Below the pieces are notes generated by a model. That model had not been told where the DNA came from. It saw only the letters and a program-made list of their open reading frames with translations, and did no database searches. Shown in pieces: positions 1 to 10,020 of a stretch of DNA of 64,000 bases. This stretch comes from Bacillus sp. FJAT-28004 (GTDB lineage Bacteria; Bacillota; Bacilli; Paenibacillales; Paenibacillaceae). Positions within the stretch are counted from its first letter, which is position 1. Each line of letters begins with the position of its first letter. The DNA is taken from the NCBI RefSeq assembly GCF_001280845.1, contig NZ_LGHP01000001.1, positions 982,683-1,046,682 on the forward strand. Direction: 5' to 3'. Made by a program: the position numbers and the translations under genes.

Positions 1-2
1 AT

Positions 3-749
3 ATTTCAGGTAAATTCAACAAGAAAGTTACACTCGTCTTTGAATTTAATTCATCGCTGCTAAAAGAGAATCAAACGGCTGGTATATTCTACTTCGATGA
101 AACGAATAAGAAATGGGTACTTATTGGAGGCAAAGTGACTGGCAATAAAATTGAAGTTGAAGTTGATCACTTTACGAAATTTGCTGTAATGGTTATGAAT
201 AAAAATCAACTGAACTTCAAGGATATTGAGGGTCACTGGGCGCAGCTAAACATCCAAAAAGCAGTGGCGGAAGGCTTTGTTAATGGCTATTCCGACGGCA
301 CGTTCAAGCCGAACCTCTCAGTAACTCGCGCGGAGTTTGCAGTGATGATGATGCAAATACTGAAGCCGCAAACAAGCGGCAGTGAGCTGTTATTTAAGGA
401 TAAGTCAGCAATCGGCGCATGGGCTGTTAAGGCAGTAGCTCAGGCTGTTGAAGCTGGTATTATTACTGGCTATGAGGATGGCAGCTTCCGTCCAAGTGCA
501 AGCATATCAAGAGCAGAAATGGTTACTATGATCGGAGAAGTTACTGGTATTGACGCAGATGCGACCGGTAAAACAGGCTTTGCAGATGATAGTGCTATTC
601 CTGCATGGGCTAAGAATGCTGCAGAAACGGCGAAAAAGCACGGTATTGTACTAGGACGCAGCGGTAATAATTTTGTACCGAATGGCGTTGCTACCCGTGC
701 TGAAGCGGTTACTGTGCTGCTGAAATTGAAAGAAATATTGGAAAAATAA
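3..749 (+). CDS. S-layer homology (SLH) domain protein, 5'-truncated by the window
   Basis: The reading frame is open from base 3, so the gene starts before the window and only its C-terminal ~248 residues are seen. These end in three SLH repeats. The first two carry the typical GYSDGTFKP / GYEDGSFRP turn and a TRAE / SRAE motif. The third keeps TRAE but has GRSGNNF in place of the GY-DG-F turn. SLH triplets bind pyruvylated secondary cell-wall polymer and hold exported proteins on the cell surface. The stretch ahead of the repeats looks like a beta-sandwich, but its function cannot be told from this piece. The gene is followed by a hairpin at 783-808. The SLH call is firm; the role of the whole protein is unknown. 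Confidence 0.9.
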   Translation: MSGKFNKKVTLVFEFNSSLLKENQTAGIFYFDETNKKWVLIGGKVTGNKIEVEVDHFTKFAVMVMNKNQLNFKDIEGHWAQLNIQKAVAEGFVNGYSDGTFKPNLSVTRAEFAVMMMQILKPQTSGSELLFKDKSAIGAWAVKAVAQAVEAGIITGYEDGSFRPSASISRAEMVTMIGEVTGIDADATGKTGFADDSAIPAWAKNAAETAKKHGIVLGRSGNNFVPNGVATRAEAVTVLLKLKEILEK

Positions 750-782
750 TGTCTGGGTTTTACAGTCATTTACGCTTTGCAT

Positions 783-812
783 CGGAGCCGCCTTATGAGT
801 CGGCTCCGTCTT
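783..812 (+). terminator. Hairpin after the SLH gene
   Basis: An 8-bp GC-rich stem, CGGAGCCG (783-790) with CGGCTCCG (801-808), around a 10-base loop. The following T tract is poor (TCTTAG), so termination may rely partly on the next hairpin at 842-875. Confidence 0.55.
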
Positions 813-841
813 AGTGCGCCCAGCATACAAGGGTAAAAAAG

Positions 842-878
842 AAGGACATTCTATTAATTATTGTAGAATGTCCTTTAT
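842..878. terminator. Bidirectional terminator between the SLH gene and ymaF
   Basis: A 12-bp perfect stem, AAGGACATTCTA (842-853) with its complement at 864-875. It is flanked by A6 on the left, which reads as a T tract on the minus strand, and TTTAT on the right. It lies between two convergent genes and can serve both. Confidence 0.8.
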
Positions 879-893
879 ATCCAGTGAATTTTT

Positions 894-1286
894 TTACATA
901 CTACTAACTTCATTGCCAGTTCTCCCGCGATAGGCATGTGAATGGGGATGAGTGCCGTCAATAGTGGTATATCCTTCAAATAAATGATAGTGTCCTCCAC
1001 CGGGAAGAGCGATGGCTGGACCGGTCGTTCCCTGAATAAGGTGGGTATGGCCGTTATTCAGTGAAGTGACAGTTTGATATCCATGTATATGAGGCACCCC
1101 GGTTGGTGCAGCAGCGGTCCAACTCGCATATTGATGAGAATGTCCGTCATCGATGGAGGTTTCACCGAAAAAGGCATGAACATGGACAGGGTTTCCATTC
1201 CAAGACGTTATATATAGCTTATGCGAATGATGGCTATCGTCCTCTTCGGAAGTTCTCATCACAAATCCGGAAACAGGAATATTCAT
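894..1286 (-). CDS. ymaF: YmaF-family histidine-rich protein
   Basis: A 130-residue protein built of short repeats, each holding H-x-H pairs (GHSHQY, GVPHIHGY, NGHTHLI, GGHYHLF, HPHSH) about 20 residues apart. This is the pattern of the B. subtilis YmaF family. The family has no established function; the ordered histidines suggest metal binding or a repeated beta fold. There is no signal peptide. The start is ATG behind GAAGGGAG. A 75-codon frame on the same strand stops 14 bases upstream, so the two may form an operon. The gene ends at the bidirectional hairpin at 842-875. Confidence 0.8.
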   Translation of the reverse strand: MNIPVSGFVMRTSEEDDSHHSHKLYITSWNGNPVHVHAFFGETSIDDGHSHQYASWTAAAPTGVPHIHGYQTVTSLNNGHTHLIQGTTGPAIALPGGGHYHLFEGYTTIDGTHPHSHAYRGRTGNEVSSM

Positions 1287-2540
<1,254 letters not shown>

Positions 2541-2624
2541 CCTGTCTAGCGACTGTTCTCTTAGAGGTACACCATTGAAATAAAAACTATGGTTTTATAG
2601 TCATTTTGATTCTCAACAATCGGG

Positions 2625-2660
2625 GCATCACCTTAGTGAGGTGATGCTTTTGTAATTTTT
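2625..2660 (+). terminator. Rho-independent terminator of the esterase gene
   Basis: A 9-bp stem, GCATCACCT (2625-2633) with AGGTGATGC (2639-2647), a 5-base loop, then TTTTGTAATTTTT. Confidence 0.85.
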
Positions 2661-2959
2661 ATTCCACTTTAATTTGTGCTCCAAGGGAGTTATGTCATGT
2701 ATTGGTTATCTCAATGCGCATATCGTCTAGTTGGTGAACATTCAACCGAAGGAGGGGCCAAGCTACCTTCGTAGCTAGGTTACCTGCGTATGGCGAAATC
2801 TGTGCATAGAAGCGGACAGACAAAAGTGATCAAGATCGAGTCTGCTCTATGGAGACGAAACACGAAGAACAGACAACGAGGATGATATTTGGAAATCAGG
2901 TTAAGAGGTAACTTTTTAATAAATGAGATCACCTGGGATAGAGAATTCCTAATACCTGC

Positions 2960-3040
2960 TTCATGTTCGAGATGTCTTTCGCGACAACGGAGCAAGTGCC
3001 GCCGTTCCAAATCGTGCGCAAGCTTGGAGAGGAATTATAG
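2960..3040 (+). pseudogene. Remnant of an FtsX-like ABC permease C terminus
   Basis: This frame reads FMFEMSFATTEQVPPFQIV, then RKLGEEL and a stop. The 957-residue permease at 16094-18967 contains LFEMSFATKDQVPPFEMI near its end and finishes with ALKLGEE. The scrap therefore equals the end of a paralogous permease with about 40 residues, including the last membrane segment, deleted. The rest of that gene is not readable upstream. A good terminator follows at once, as expected for the end of a lost ABC operon. Confidence 0.7.
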
Positions 3041-3051
3041 GCTTACATGAA

Positions 3052-3079
3052 AACACGCCAGTTCCGGCGTGTTTTTTTG
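3052..3079 (+). terminator. Terminator behind the permease remnant
   Basis: Stem AACACGCC (3052-3059) with GGCGTGTT (3066-3073), a 6-base loop and a run of seven T. It survives although the gene it served is gone. Confidence 0.85.
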
Positions 3080-3239
3080 TATGCTGTCGGCAATCGGCTT
3101 CCGATTTGTGCCTCGTTTTTTACATCAAGTAAAGAATAGGTAACATTATAAAAGATTGACTCTTGATTTTTTGGTGATCAATCATGGAGAATAATAATCA
3201 TGCATGATTAATTCGTTGTCGAGAAATGGGGTTGTCAAC

Positions 3240-4916
3240 TTGCAGAAGCGAATATGGAATAAGGCTGCGCTCATGCTCGCCGTATTCATGTTTATGCAGA
3301 CGCTTACGGCGTGTGAGAATAAGGAAGCGGCAGAGAACCCGGATACAGGCGGTGCGGAACAATCGATGTATACGGATTTAGGCTTAACCAAATATAATCC
3401 TCCGATCGAAATTTCGCTCGTACGGGAAATAGACGAAGATTTTACTGATTTGATTGCCAATTTTCCGGGGGAGACACTCGATAACAATCGGTGGAGCCAG
3501 CTCTACGAGGATGTGCTTGGCATTCGGGTTAAGTACGAATGGACTGCTAAAAGGGATCTCTATCAACAAAAATTAGGATCTGCGTTAGCATCGGGCAACA
3601 TACCCGATATCGTTAGAGTGAATGCGCAGCAGTTACGGCAATTGGCAAACGAAGGACTCATGCAGGATTTAAGCAGTGTGTACGAGCAGTATGCAGCGCC
3701 GTTCACCAAGGATGTGCTGAACCAGGAAGGGACGGGGCCGTTTGAGGCGGCAACGATTGACGGGAAGCTGATGGCGATACCAGAAACGTCGGCATCGATC
3801 GAAGGCGCCCAATATCTATGGATACGGACCGATTGGCTGAAGCGGCTCGATTTAAAGCCGCCAGAGACGATGAATGATTTGCTCGCGATTTCGAAAGCGT
3901 TTACAGAAAATGATCCCGACGGGAATGGCAAAGACGACACATACGGGCTGGCGCTCACGCAATATTTGTGGGATCCCGTTATGGGGGCATTGGACTTTAT
4001 GGCGGGTTACGGCGCTTACCCAAACATTTGGTTGGAGGATGATACGGGAAAGCTTATGAATGGAGCCGTTCAGCCGGAAGCGAAAAAGGCGCTCGCCGTT
4101 CTTCAGCAGATGTACCGCGACGGACAAATCGATCCGGAATTTGCGTTGAAGGACGGTCGCAAAGAGAAGGCGATGATCTCGGAAGGGAAAATCGGCATCA
4201 TGTACGGAGAGCAATGGGGTTCATTCGTGGTTCAAGCGAGCTACGAGAAAGATGCCGATGCGGACTGGCAGCCGTACCCCATTGTGTCAGATAGCGGTCG
4301 GTTGCCCAAAGTACCGCTTCGCTTCGCGACTACGCAGTTTTTAGCCGTCAAAAAAGGGGTCGAGCACCCCGAAGCGATCGTGAAAATGATTAATTTGCAT
4401 CTGGAGAAAAATTGGGGCGTTACGGCCGAATACGAAACCTACTACAGCACTCCATATCCGGCATGGCAGCTTTCGCCTTTTACTCCCGCGCCATTGCTCA
4501 AAAATTATGAGGCTTTTCTGCAGTTGGATGAATTCCGGACCACGGGAGACGAAGCGGTGCTGCATGATGAGGCTAAAGCGATCAAAAAAAACATCGATTC
4601 GTATTTGACTAAAAACAGCGTAACCGGCTGGGGGTGGGAACGTACTTACGGGCCCAAGGGGGCGTTCTCCATCTTCAGGGATTATGAAAAAAACAATCAG
4701 CTGCTCTACGAGAAGTTCGTCGGCGTTCCGACGCAAGCGATTATCGAGAAGCAATCCATATTGGACGATTTGAAGCATAAAACATATATGAACATTATTC
4801 TCGGGCGGCCTATCGAGGAATTTGACCGCTTCGTCGAAGAATGGTATCGATTAGGCGGATCGCAGATGACGGCTGAGGTAAACGAGTGGTATGCGCAGAA
4901 AGACAGTGTATCCTAG
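3240..4916 (+). CDS. Extracellular solute-binding lipoprotein (CUT1 type)
   Basis: A binding protein of about 558 residues, like the large LipO/LplA group of Paenibacillus. A signal peptide ends in the lipobox LTAC, giving Cys25 as the lipid anchor. The mature part has the two-lobe sugar-binding pattern, with IPDIVRVNAQQL, IPETSASIEGAQYLWIR and a DPDGNGKDDTYG calcium-type loop near residue 225. TTG 3240 is preferred over ATG 3204 because GGGG lies at the right distance and the signal peptide then has normal length. No permease follows; the next two genes are a YesM/YesN-type kinase and regulator. The protein may deliver ligand to a permease encoded elsewhere or act with the kinase as a sensor. 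The ligand is unknown. Confidence 0.85.
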   Translation: MQKRIWNKAALMLAVFMFMQTLTACENKEAAENPDTGGAEQSMYTDLGLTKYNPPIEISLVREIDEDFTDLIANFPGETLDNNRWSQLYEDVLGIRVKYEWTAKRDLYQQKLGSALASGNIPDIVRVNAQQLRQLANEGLMQDLSSVYEQYAAPFTKDVLNQEGTGPFEAATIDGKLMAIPETSASIEGAQYLWIRTDWLKRLDLKPPETMNDLLAISKAFTENDPDGNGKDDTYGLALTQYLWDPVMGALDFMAGYGAYPNIWLEDDTGKLMNGAVQPEAKKALAVLQQMYRDGQIDPEFALKDGRKEKAMISEGKIGIMYGEQWGSFVVQASYEKDADADWQPYPIVSDSGRLPKVPLRFATTQFLAVKKGVEHPEAIVKMINLHLEKNWGVTAEYETYYSTPYPAWQLSPFTPAPLLKNYEAFLQLDEFRTTGDEAVLHDEAKAIKKNIDSYLTKNSVTGWGWERTYGPKGAFSIFRDYEKNNQLLYEKFVGVPTQAIIEKQSILDDLKHKTYMNIILGRPIEEFDRFVEEWYRLGGSQMTAEVNEWYAQKDSVS

Positions 4917-5000
4917 AAAAGAAGTGGGTTCGTTCATTGCGATCCTTTGTATTCCTTGTTCCCACAATGGATAATGCTGATTACGAGGAGTTGTGTAAGA

Positions 5001-6770
5001 TTGCTCAAGATACCCGTCAATTCCATGCGCCATGCCTTGTTTTTAAGGCTTGTCATCATGTATCTCGTCGTTATTTTGCCTATTATCCTACTTGGCGTTT
5101 ATTTATATAATTGGAGCTACACCAACGCGAGCCAGGACATTTCAAGAAACACCTTGGCGCAGCTGTCATCGTATCTTGAGGACATGAACCGCGAGGTGGA
5201 ATGGTTGGAGGTACAGCAATTCGATATGCTGCAGGAGGGAGAGCTTACGAAGATCGCGGTAACGTGGGATATGATGGACAGCGTCGAGAAGAAGGAGAGC
5301 ATGGACTACTTGGTTCATAGGCTGACCTCCATTAAAAACAGCAGCGCTTATATGAAGGACATATACGTTCACGTTCCCTCCATCGGGAAAACGCTCTCAT
5401 TCGGCAATGCCGTTCACGATCTCGAACAAGGAAGGTATGACCAAATCCGTGCCGTGTCGGAACGAAACGGGTCGAAGCGTCTTATCAGGCAAGGCGATTC
5501 GCTCCATCTAAGCGCCTCCAAGTTCGGGGGAAGGAAGGGGGAAGAACCGCTTTACATCGTGCAGATCGAGCTCGATACGGCGAAACTGAAGGAATCGTTG
5601 AATCAACTGAACGTTTATGCTGAGAGTGGTTCTTTCCTGATCGCCGAAGAGGTGGATTTTACACTGCTTGGCAACGACAAGTCTAGCGTTATTTTGGACA
5701 AATATTTGCAAACACCTCATCTTTCTGAAAAAAGTTCCCTGCTATTGAAAGTAAAGGAACAAACGTATCATGTCGATAAAGCCGATTCGCCAGAATTAGG
5801 GCTTTCAGTCGTTACGTATTTACCGGAGGAGACGGTTAAGAAGCCGCTTAACAAGTTTAATCTATGGGCTTGGCTGTTCACGGGTACGTCGATTCTTGCG
5901 ATCGTCGTTTATTCTCTCTCGACATACCGGCTCGTTCATCGACCGTTACTGCTGCTTGTTCAGAGCTTCCGCAGAATGGAAGGCGGCACGCTGGATATTC
6001 AGATCGATCACGAGAAGCAGGACGAATTCGGTTATTTGTATGATCGTTTCAATCACATGCTGAACAAATTGCAGGCGCTGATCGATCAGGATTTTAAGCA
6101 AAAGCTGATGATGCAAAAGGCGGAGCTGAAGCAGCTGCAGTCCCAGATTAACCCGCATTTCCTTTACAATAGCTTCTTTATCCTTAATTCGCTAGCCAAA
6201 ACGGGTGATACGGACCGTATCGAGCTGTTCACCAATATGCTTGGCGAATATTTCAGATTCATTACGCGCAACGGGGAGGATAACGTCTTCCTTAAGGAGG
6301 AAATCAAACATGCAAGGATGTATACCGAGATCCAGAAGCTTAGATTCTCCAGACGAATAAGCGTACAGTTCGACGATCTGCCGAAGGAGATGGAGCGCAT
6401 ACGCGTACCAAGGCTTATCGTTCAGCCGATTATCGAGAACGCGTATGAGCATAGTCTTGAGAAAATGTCGGAGGAGGGCTTTCTACGCATCTTCTTTGAG
6501 CGGAATGAGTCGGAGTCCATGATTGTCGTCGAAGACAACGGAAGCCGGATCGACGACACTGTAATCGATGCTTTGAACGGTCAAATGGCAAACAATGGGG
6601 AAGCGCATGAAATGACAGGGATCATCAATATCCACCGTCGCATTATACTGACCTATGGAGAAGGAAACGGCTTGTTTCTGTCCAGAAGCGAGCTAGGTGG
6701 CTTACGAGTCGAAATACGCATAAATTCTAAGGAGGCGGATGGGGATGCACCGGTTGTTAATCGTCGATGA
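5001..6770 (+). CDS. YesM-type sensor histidine kinase
   Basis: A membrane kinase of 589 residues. TM1 is at about 13-36, an extracellular sensor domain spans 37-285, TM2 is at about 287-308, followed by HAMP, then the His_kinase domain with NPHFLYN (His386) and an ATPase domain. TTG 5001 is chosen because GAGGAG lies 10 bases ahead; a longer frame opens at 4947 without one. The asparagine box is present (IIENAYEHS), but the G1 box is DNGSRID instead of DNGxG and the G2 glycines are weak (MTGIINIHRR), so ATP binding may be altered. The gene overlaps the response regulator by 26 bases. With the upstream binding protein it probably senses an oligosaccharide and phosphorylates the YesN-type partner. 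Confidence 0.88.
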   Translation: MLKIPVNSMRHALFLRLVIMYLVVILPIILLGVYLYNWSYTNASQDISRNTLAQLSSYLEDMNREVEWLEVQQFDMLQEGELTKIAVTWDMMDSVEKKESMDYLVHRLTSIKNSSAYMKDIYVHVPSIGKTLSFGNAVHDLEQGRYDQIRAVSERNGSKRLIRQGDSLHLSASKFGGRKGEEPLYIVQIELDTAKLKESLNQLNVYAESGSFLIAEEVDFTLLGNDKSSVILDKYLQTPHLSEKSSLLLKVKEQTYHVDKADSPELGLSVVTYLPEETVKKPLNKFNLWAWLFTGTSILAIVVYSLSTYRLVHRPLLLLVQSFRRMEGGTLDIQIDHEKQDEFGYLYDRFNHMLNKLQALIDQDFKQKLMMQKAELKQLQSQINPHFLYNSFFILNSLAKTGDTDRIELFTNMLGEYFRFITRNGEDNVFLKEEIKHARMYTEIQKLRFSRRISVQFDDLPKEMERIRVPRLIVQPIIENAYEHSLEKMSEEGFLRIFFERNESESMIVVEDNGSRIDDTVIDALNGQMANNGEAHEMTGIINIHRRIILTYGEGNGLFLSRSELGGLRVEIRINSKEADGDAPVVNRR

Positions 6771-8373
6771 TGAGGAGATTATAACCGACGGACTTTATGA
6801 AGTGTTGAGCAAGCTTATGCCGGATCAATTGGACGTTTGCAAGGCATATTCGGCCAAGGAAGCTCTGGAATGGATGTCGCGAACGCGCATCGATATTGTA
6901 ATGACCGATATCGCCATGCCGGGTAAGAACGGACTGGAATTGTCTGAAGAAATATTGACGTATTGGCCGAGATGCAAGGTCATTTTTCTTACGGGACACA
7001 GCGAATTCGATTTTGCCTACCGGGCATTTCAAATGCCGGATGTCCGTTATTTGCTGAAGACAGAAGGCTATGCTAAAGTGACGGAAGCCGTCCGGGGCGC
7101 CTTGCTCGATATTCAGCGAAGCACGGTCGAGAATATGCTGCTGGAGCAATCGCGTGAGCAGAAGTATGCATACGAGTTCATGGCGCAAGGCGATTATATG
7201 AGGCAACTGCTGCAAGAGAGCGATTCGCTCTGTTCGGAGCAGAAGGAGGTCATCGTAGAATTCGGCCATTTGAATATCGGACTGGACCCAACGAAAACCG
7301 TCATGCTTGTGCTTGCTAGGTTGTCGTACCCGTCCGGCATGACGTATACGGAGAGGAGCAAGCTGCTTGCATCGGCCAGGACAATATGGGATTCCTTGCT
7401 GAAGGACCATGTGGAGAGCATCGGCATTGTCGATCGGCATGGCGACCTTATGTGGTTCATACAGCCTGGAAGTGAAAGTGGTGGGAAACCAGCCGTCGAC
7501 TTTGCCTGTTATATCGAGGGGGTGCTCGAGCTTATCCAAGAAGCCTGCCTCTCTTCTCTCAAGCTGGAAATCACGTTGACAATTAGCGGAGCGAGCTGCG
7601 ATTGGACGGCCATCACCCAGCAATATGAAAGACTGCGCCGACTGCAGCAGCTCAGGATCGGAACCGGCATTTGCATGATTCTAAGGGATCATGACGAGAA
7701 TATGGACGGATTTTCGGGGAAAGAAGCATTCGTGCCGAGCCGTAAAGTAGAGATTATGGCTGCACATTTGGAGGCTGGCCGCGCGGAAGAGTTTTATTCC
7801 GATTGGGAGCAATTGTCGAGAGTGGCGCTGCTTCACAACGAGCAAGCGCAGCGATCCATCGAAGCTTATTATTCGGTTGCTCTGATGCTCTACTCGTGCT
7901 TGAACAAGCTGGGGCTGCAAAGCCGCCTCGACGATCACGGGAAGCTGATGCGACTGGACTGCCATGCCTCGATGAAAGAGGGTTTCGGGTATTTGAAGCA
8001 AACAGCGGAAGCGATTTTCCAATACAAGCAGAGCGACGAGCGGGACAGAACCTCGCAAGTCATTGACCGAATTTGCCAGTACATCGACGATCATCTGAGA
8101 GAGGACCTTTCTTTGGTACGGCTTGCGGAAATCCACTACTTCAATCCGTCCTATCTGTCGCGTTTCTTCAAGCAGGAACGGGGCATTAATTTATCCGAAT
8201 ACATCGACACCTGCAGAGCAAGAAAAGCGAAAAAGCTGCTGCATGACAGCGATTTGAAGGTAAGAGAGGTTGCCGTGTCAGTCGGGTATGAAGCGGCTCA
8301 TTCGTTCACGCGCTTCTTCAAGAAGGTGACCGGCATGACGCCCCAAGAGTATCGCGATTCCCTCAGCGTATAG
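6745..8373 (+). CDS. YesN-type response regulator with AraC DNA-binding domain
   Basis: A protein of 542 residues: receiver domain (about 1-120), long middle region, and AraC helix-turn-helix at the C terminus (about 440-540, ending FTRFFKKVTGMTPQEYRDS). Receiver residues are intact: Asp8-Asp9, phospho-acceptor Asp55 (MTDIAMP), Thr in LTGH, and Lys105 (YLLKTEG, with Thr where Pro is usual). ATG 6745 is preferred to ATG 6739 because AAGGAGG at 6729-6735 is correctly spaced. It is translationally coupled to the kinase and ends at a very strong terminator. Likely targets are sugar-uptake or xylanase genes nearby, such as the divergent-facing GH8 region. Confidence 0.9.
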   Translation: MHRLLIVDDEEIITDGLYEVLSKLMPDQLDVCKAYSAKEALEWMSRTRIDIVMTDIAMPGKNGLELSEEILTYWPRCKVIFLTGHSEFDFAYRAFQMPDVRYLLKTEGYAKVTEAVRGALLDIQRSTVENMLLEQSREQKYAYEFMAQGDYMRQLLQESDSLCSEQKEVIVEFGHLNIGLDPTKTVMLVLARLSYPSGMTYTERSKLLASARTIWDSLLKDHVESIGIVDRHGDLMWFIQPGSESGGKPAVDFACYIEGVLELIQEACLSSLKLEITLTISGASCDWTAITQQYERLRRLQQLRIGTGICMILRDHDENMDGFSGKEAFVPSRKVEIMAAHLEAGRAEEFYSDWEQLSRVALLHNEQAQRSIEAYYSVALMLYSCLNKLGLQSRLDDHGKLMRLDCHASMKEGFGYLKQTAEAIFQYKQSDERDRTSQVIDRICQYIDDHLREDLSLVRLAEIHYFNPSYLSRFFKQERGINLSEYIDTCRARKAKKLLHDSDLKVREVAVSVGYEAAHSFTRFFKKVTGMTPQEYRDSLSV

Positions 8374-8382
8374 ATGAATTCC

Positions 8383-8440
8383 AATAAACAAGGCGAAAGG
8401 ATAAGGTTTCTCTTATCCTTTCGCCTTGTTTATTGTTTCT
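8383..8440 (+). terminator. Very long perfect terminator hairpin
   Basis: A 23-bp perfect stem (8383-8405 with 8412-8434) and a 6-base loop, GTTTCT. The 3' arm ends in TTGTTTATTGTTTCT. It closes the binding protein / kinase / regulator unit. Confidence 0.9.
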
Positions 8441-8592
8441 GCGCGCAGCCGGTTGTTGCAGTACTGCAATTTGAGGGGCAAAAACATATGATTCGTCAGG
8501 TTGTGGATACGTCTTGAAGACGATAAATTGATGTAACGAGAGGCCGAGCGATGCCGCGGATCGCAATCGTGAGGATCGATGAAAGATGAAGA

Positions 8593-8639
8593 AAGCAGCG
8601 ATCATTTCCACGTGTTAGAAAGGGAGACGATCGCCGCTT
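8593..8639 (-). terminator. Probable terminator of the GH8 gene
   Basis: Arms 8593-8603 and 8629-8639 pair over 11 bases on the minus strand with one G-U pair. On the plus strand that pair would be an A-C mismatch, so the hairpin belongs to the minus-strand transcript. CTTTCTTCATC follows. Confidence 0.5.
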
Positions 8640-8647
8640 CTTTATTA

Positions 8648-8748
8648 AAATATAAGACTTTATATGTTTTACACAATAAAGAAGTCTTATATTTCTCGGA
8701 ATGAAACGCGCCACGCCGCCAAAGGACGGCGACAGCCGTTTCACCTTG
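8648..8748. repeat. Structured dispersed repeat, copy 1
   Basis: First part: a 13-bp stem, AAATATAAGACTT (8648-8660) with its complement at 8682-8694. Second part after CTCGG: outer stem TGAAACG (8702-8708) with CGTTTCA (8737-8743), and inner stem CGCCG (8714-8718) with CGGCG (8727-8731) around CCAAAGGA. The second part recurs at 14011-14066 with compensatory base changes. It sits just behind the GH8 stop codon. Confidence 0.7.
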
Positions 8749-8757
8749 TGAATTTGT

Positions 8758-9900
8758 TTAATAAATACGGTAGTTGCCGCTTAATGCCAGCAGACTGAAG
8801 AAATACAGGCAATTATCGTAATAGCGCCGAGCGCCGGTACGCAAGGGCGTGTCCCAGAACAAGCGGACAAAGTGGGCGGCATCGAGTCCATCCGCTGCGA
8901 GAGATGCCATTGCATTCGTGGCGAGAAGGCCGATCGGATGCAGCGCCGGTTCCTCAAATTGTTTGCCTTCGATTGTATAGCGACGATAGTCGGAAACATC
9001 GATGTTGCGGAAGAACGCCTGGATGCGATTACTCTGATCGATTTGCCATGGGTCCTTGCGGAACCATTCATAGTCAAGTCCGATATTCGCCGCTACGCGG
9101 TAAGCGTCACTGAAGAAATGCCGAAAGTCGCCGTGCCGCTGAGGTACCGCAGGCGTTCCGTCATAGTTCGCGTATTCGGGGGAGAGTCCCGTTACGGGAT
9201 GGCAGGCGGCATGCAGGTAAGCGCGACTCGCTTCGGCGGCTTCTCTCCAGAACGGCCTGTCCTGTTCGTCGGCATGAATCGCGAACAATTCATAGAAGTG
9301 CGGAAGATGATAGGAGGGATCGCTAAACGGCGATTCAGGTATGAATTTAATCAGTTTGGTTGCTGGATCCCACATCGGGTCGCCTTCGCCGTTTTCTCCC
9401 TGATGGATGCATGCGCGCAGAATTGTTTTGGCTTGCTCGGAATAATCGAACGGCACAGGCCCGTTACCCCAACGGTTCGAGGCGAAAATTAAGGCCATGG
9501 CGAAAAACTCTTCCCCGTCGGGTGCGGGACCTTGCGAGATACGAGAGCCGTCCGGCTTGCAATGCCAAGCGAAGTAATGCTTGTAACGGCCGTCCTTATG
9601 CTGCATGAACGTCTTCGCGTAGTTCCATAATCTGTCGAATTCATCCTTTTTGTTCATTTGCACCGCCATCATCATGCCGTAAGACATGCCTTCTGAGCGT
9701 ACATCCAGATTGCCGGTATCTAGGAGATAACCTTTGTCGTCGCCCAAAGGGTAATAGATGCGCATTTCAGGATCGCCATAGAACAGCTCGTTCCAAGCCT
9801 GCTCCAGCTTGCTTTCGATTTCCTGAAAGGAATACCCAAGTTCCTTGAATAGATTTCTGTAGCTGCCTGTATGGAAAGCACCTTGGTTTGAGTCTGACAT
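8758..9900 (-). CDS. GH8 reducing-end xylose-releasing exo-oligoxylanase (Rex)
   Basis: A 380-residue protein that fits the Bacillus halodurans Rex enzyme (EC 3.2.1.156). This enzyme removes single xylose units from the reducing end of xylo-oligosaccharides inside the cell. The catalytic acid falls at Glu70 in VRSEGMSYG, the position reported for that enzyme, and the base is Asp265 in HFFSDAYR. No signal peptide is present. The start is ATG 9900 behind GGAGG; the frame is open a little further upstream without a ribosome site. The gene stands alone on the minus strand, divergent from the orphan regulator at 10021, which may control it. It complements the cytoplasmic GH10 and GH43 enzymes further on. 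Confidence 0.9.
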   Translation of the reverse strand: MSDSNQGAFHTGSYRNLFKELGYSFQEIESKLEQAWNELFYGDPEMRIYYPLGDDKGYLLDTGNLDVRSEGMSYGMMMAVQMNKKDEFDRLWNYAKTFMQHKDGRYKHYFAWHCKPDGSRISQGPAPDGEEFFAMALIFASNRWGNGPVPFDYSEQAKTILRACIHQGENGEGDPMWDPATKLIKFIPESPFSDPSYHLPHFYELFAIHADEQDRPFWREAAEASRAYLHAACHPVTGLSPEYANYDGTPAVPQRHGDFRHFFSDAYRVAANIGLDYEWFRKDPWQIDQSNRIQAFFRNIDVSDYRRYTIEGKQFEEPALHPIGLLATNAMASLAADGLDAAHFVRLFWDTPLRTGARRYYDNCLYFFSLLALSGNYRIY

Positions 9901-10020
9901 TGTCACAACCTCCATAGTACATTTTTTTGAATATATCATAACATGGTCGATGCTTAAGGAATTATAGCGTTTACTTTAAAAAATATAGCACTTTCCAATT
10001 TTCGAAGAGAGGGTTGCCTC

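Larger units (their letters stand above)
2541..3203. other. Intergenic stretch with decayed coding sequence
   Basis: It contains the esterase terminator, a small perfect hairpin (AGCTAC-CTTC-GTAGCT, 2760-2775), the permease remnant at 2960-3040 and its terminator at 3052-3078. The part from about 2,700 to 2,960 has no readable frame and looks like decay. Confidence 0.5.
8374..8757. other. Convergent intergenic region with three hairpins and a repeat
   Basis: It lies between the 3' ends of the YesN-type regulator and the GH8 gene. It holds the regulator terminator, a minus-strand hairpin at 8593-8639, a 13-bp AT stem at 8648-8694 and the structured repeat at 8695-8748. No coding potential is seen. 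Confidence 0.6.

Noticed and set aside
8695..8748. Possible cyclic di-GMP or other known riboswitch
   Set aside because: The order of conserved blocks does not fit the known classes, and copy 1 lies behind, not before, a gene.
8872..9492. 206-codon plus-strand frame inside the GH8 gene
   Set aside because: Antisense shadow of a well-conserved enzyme with catalytic residues in place on the other strand.
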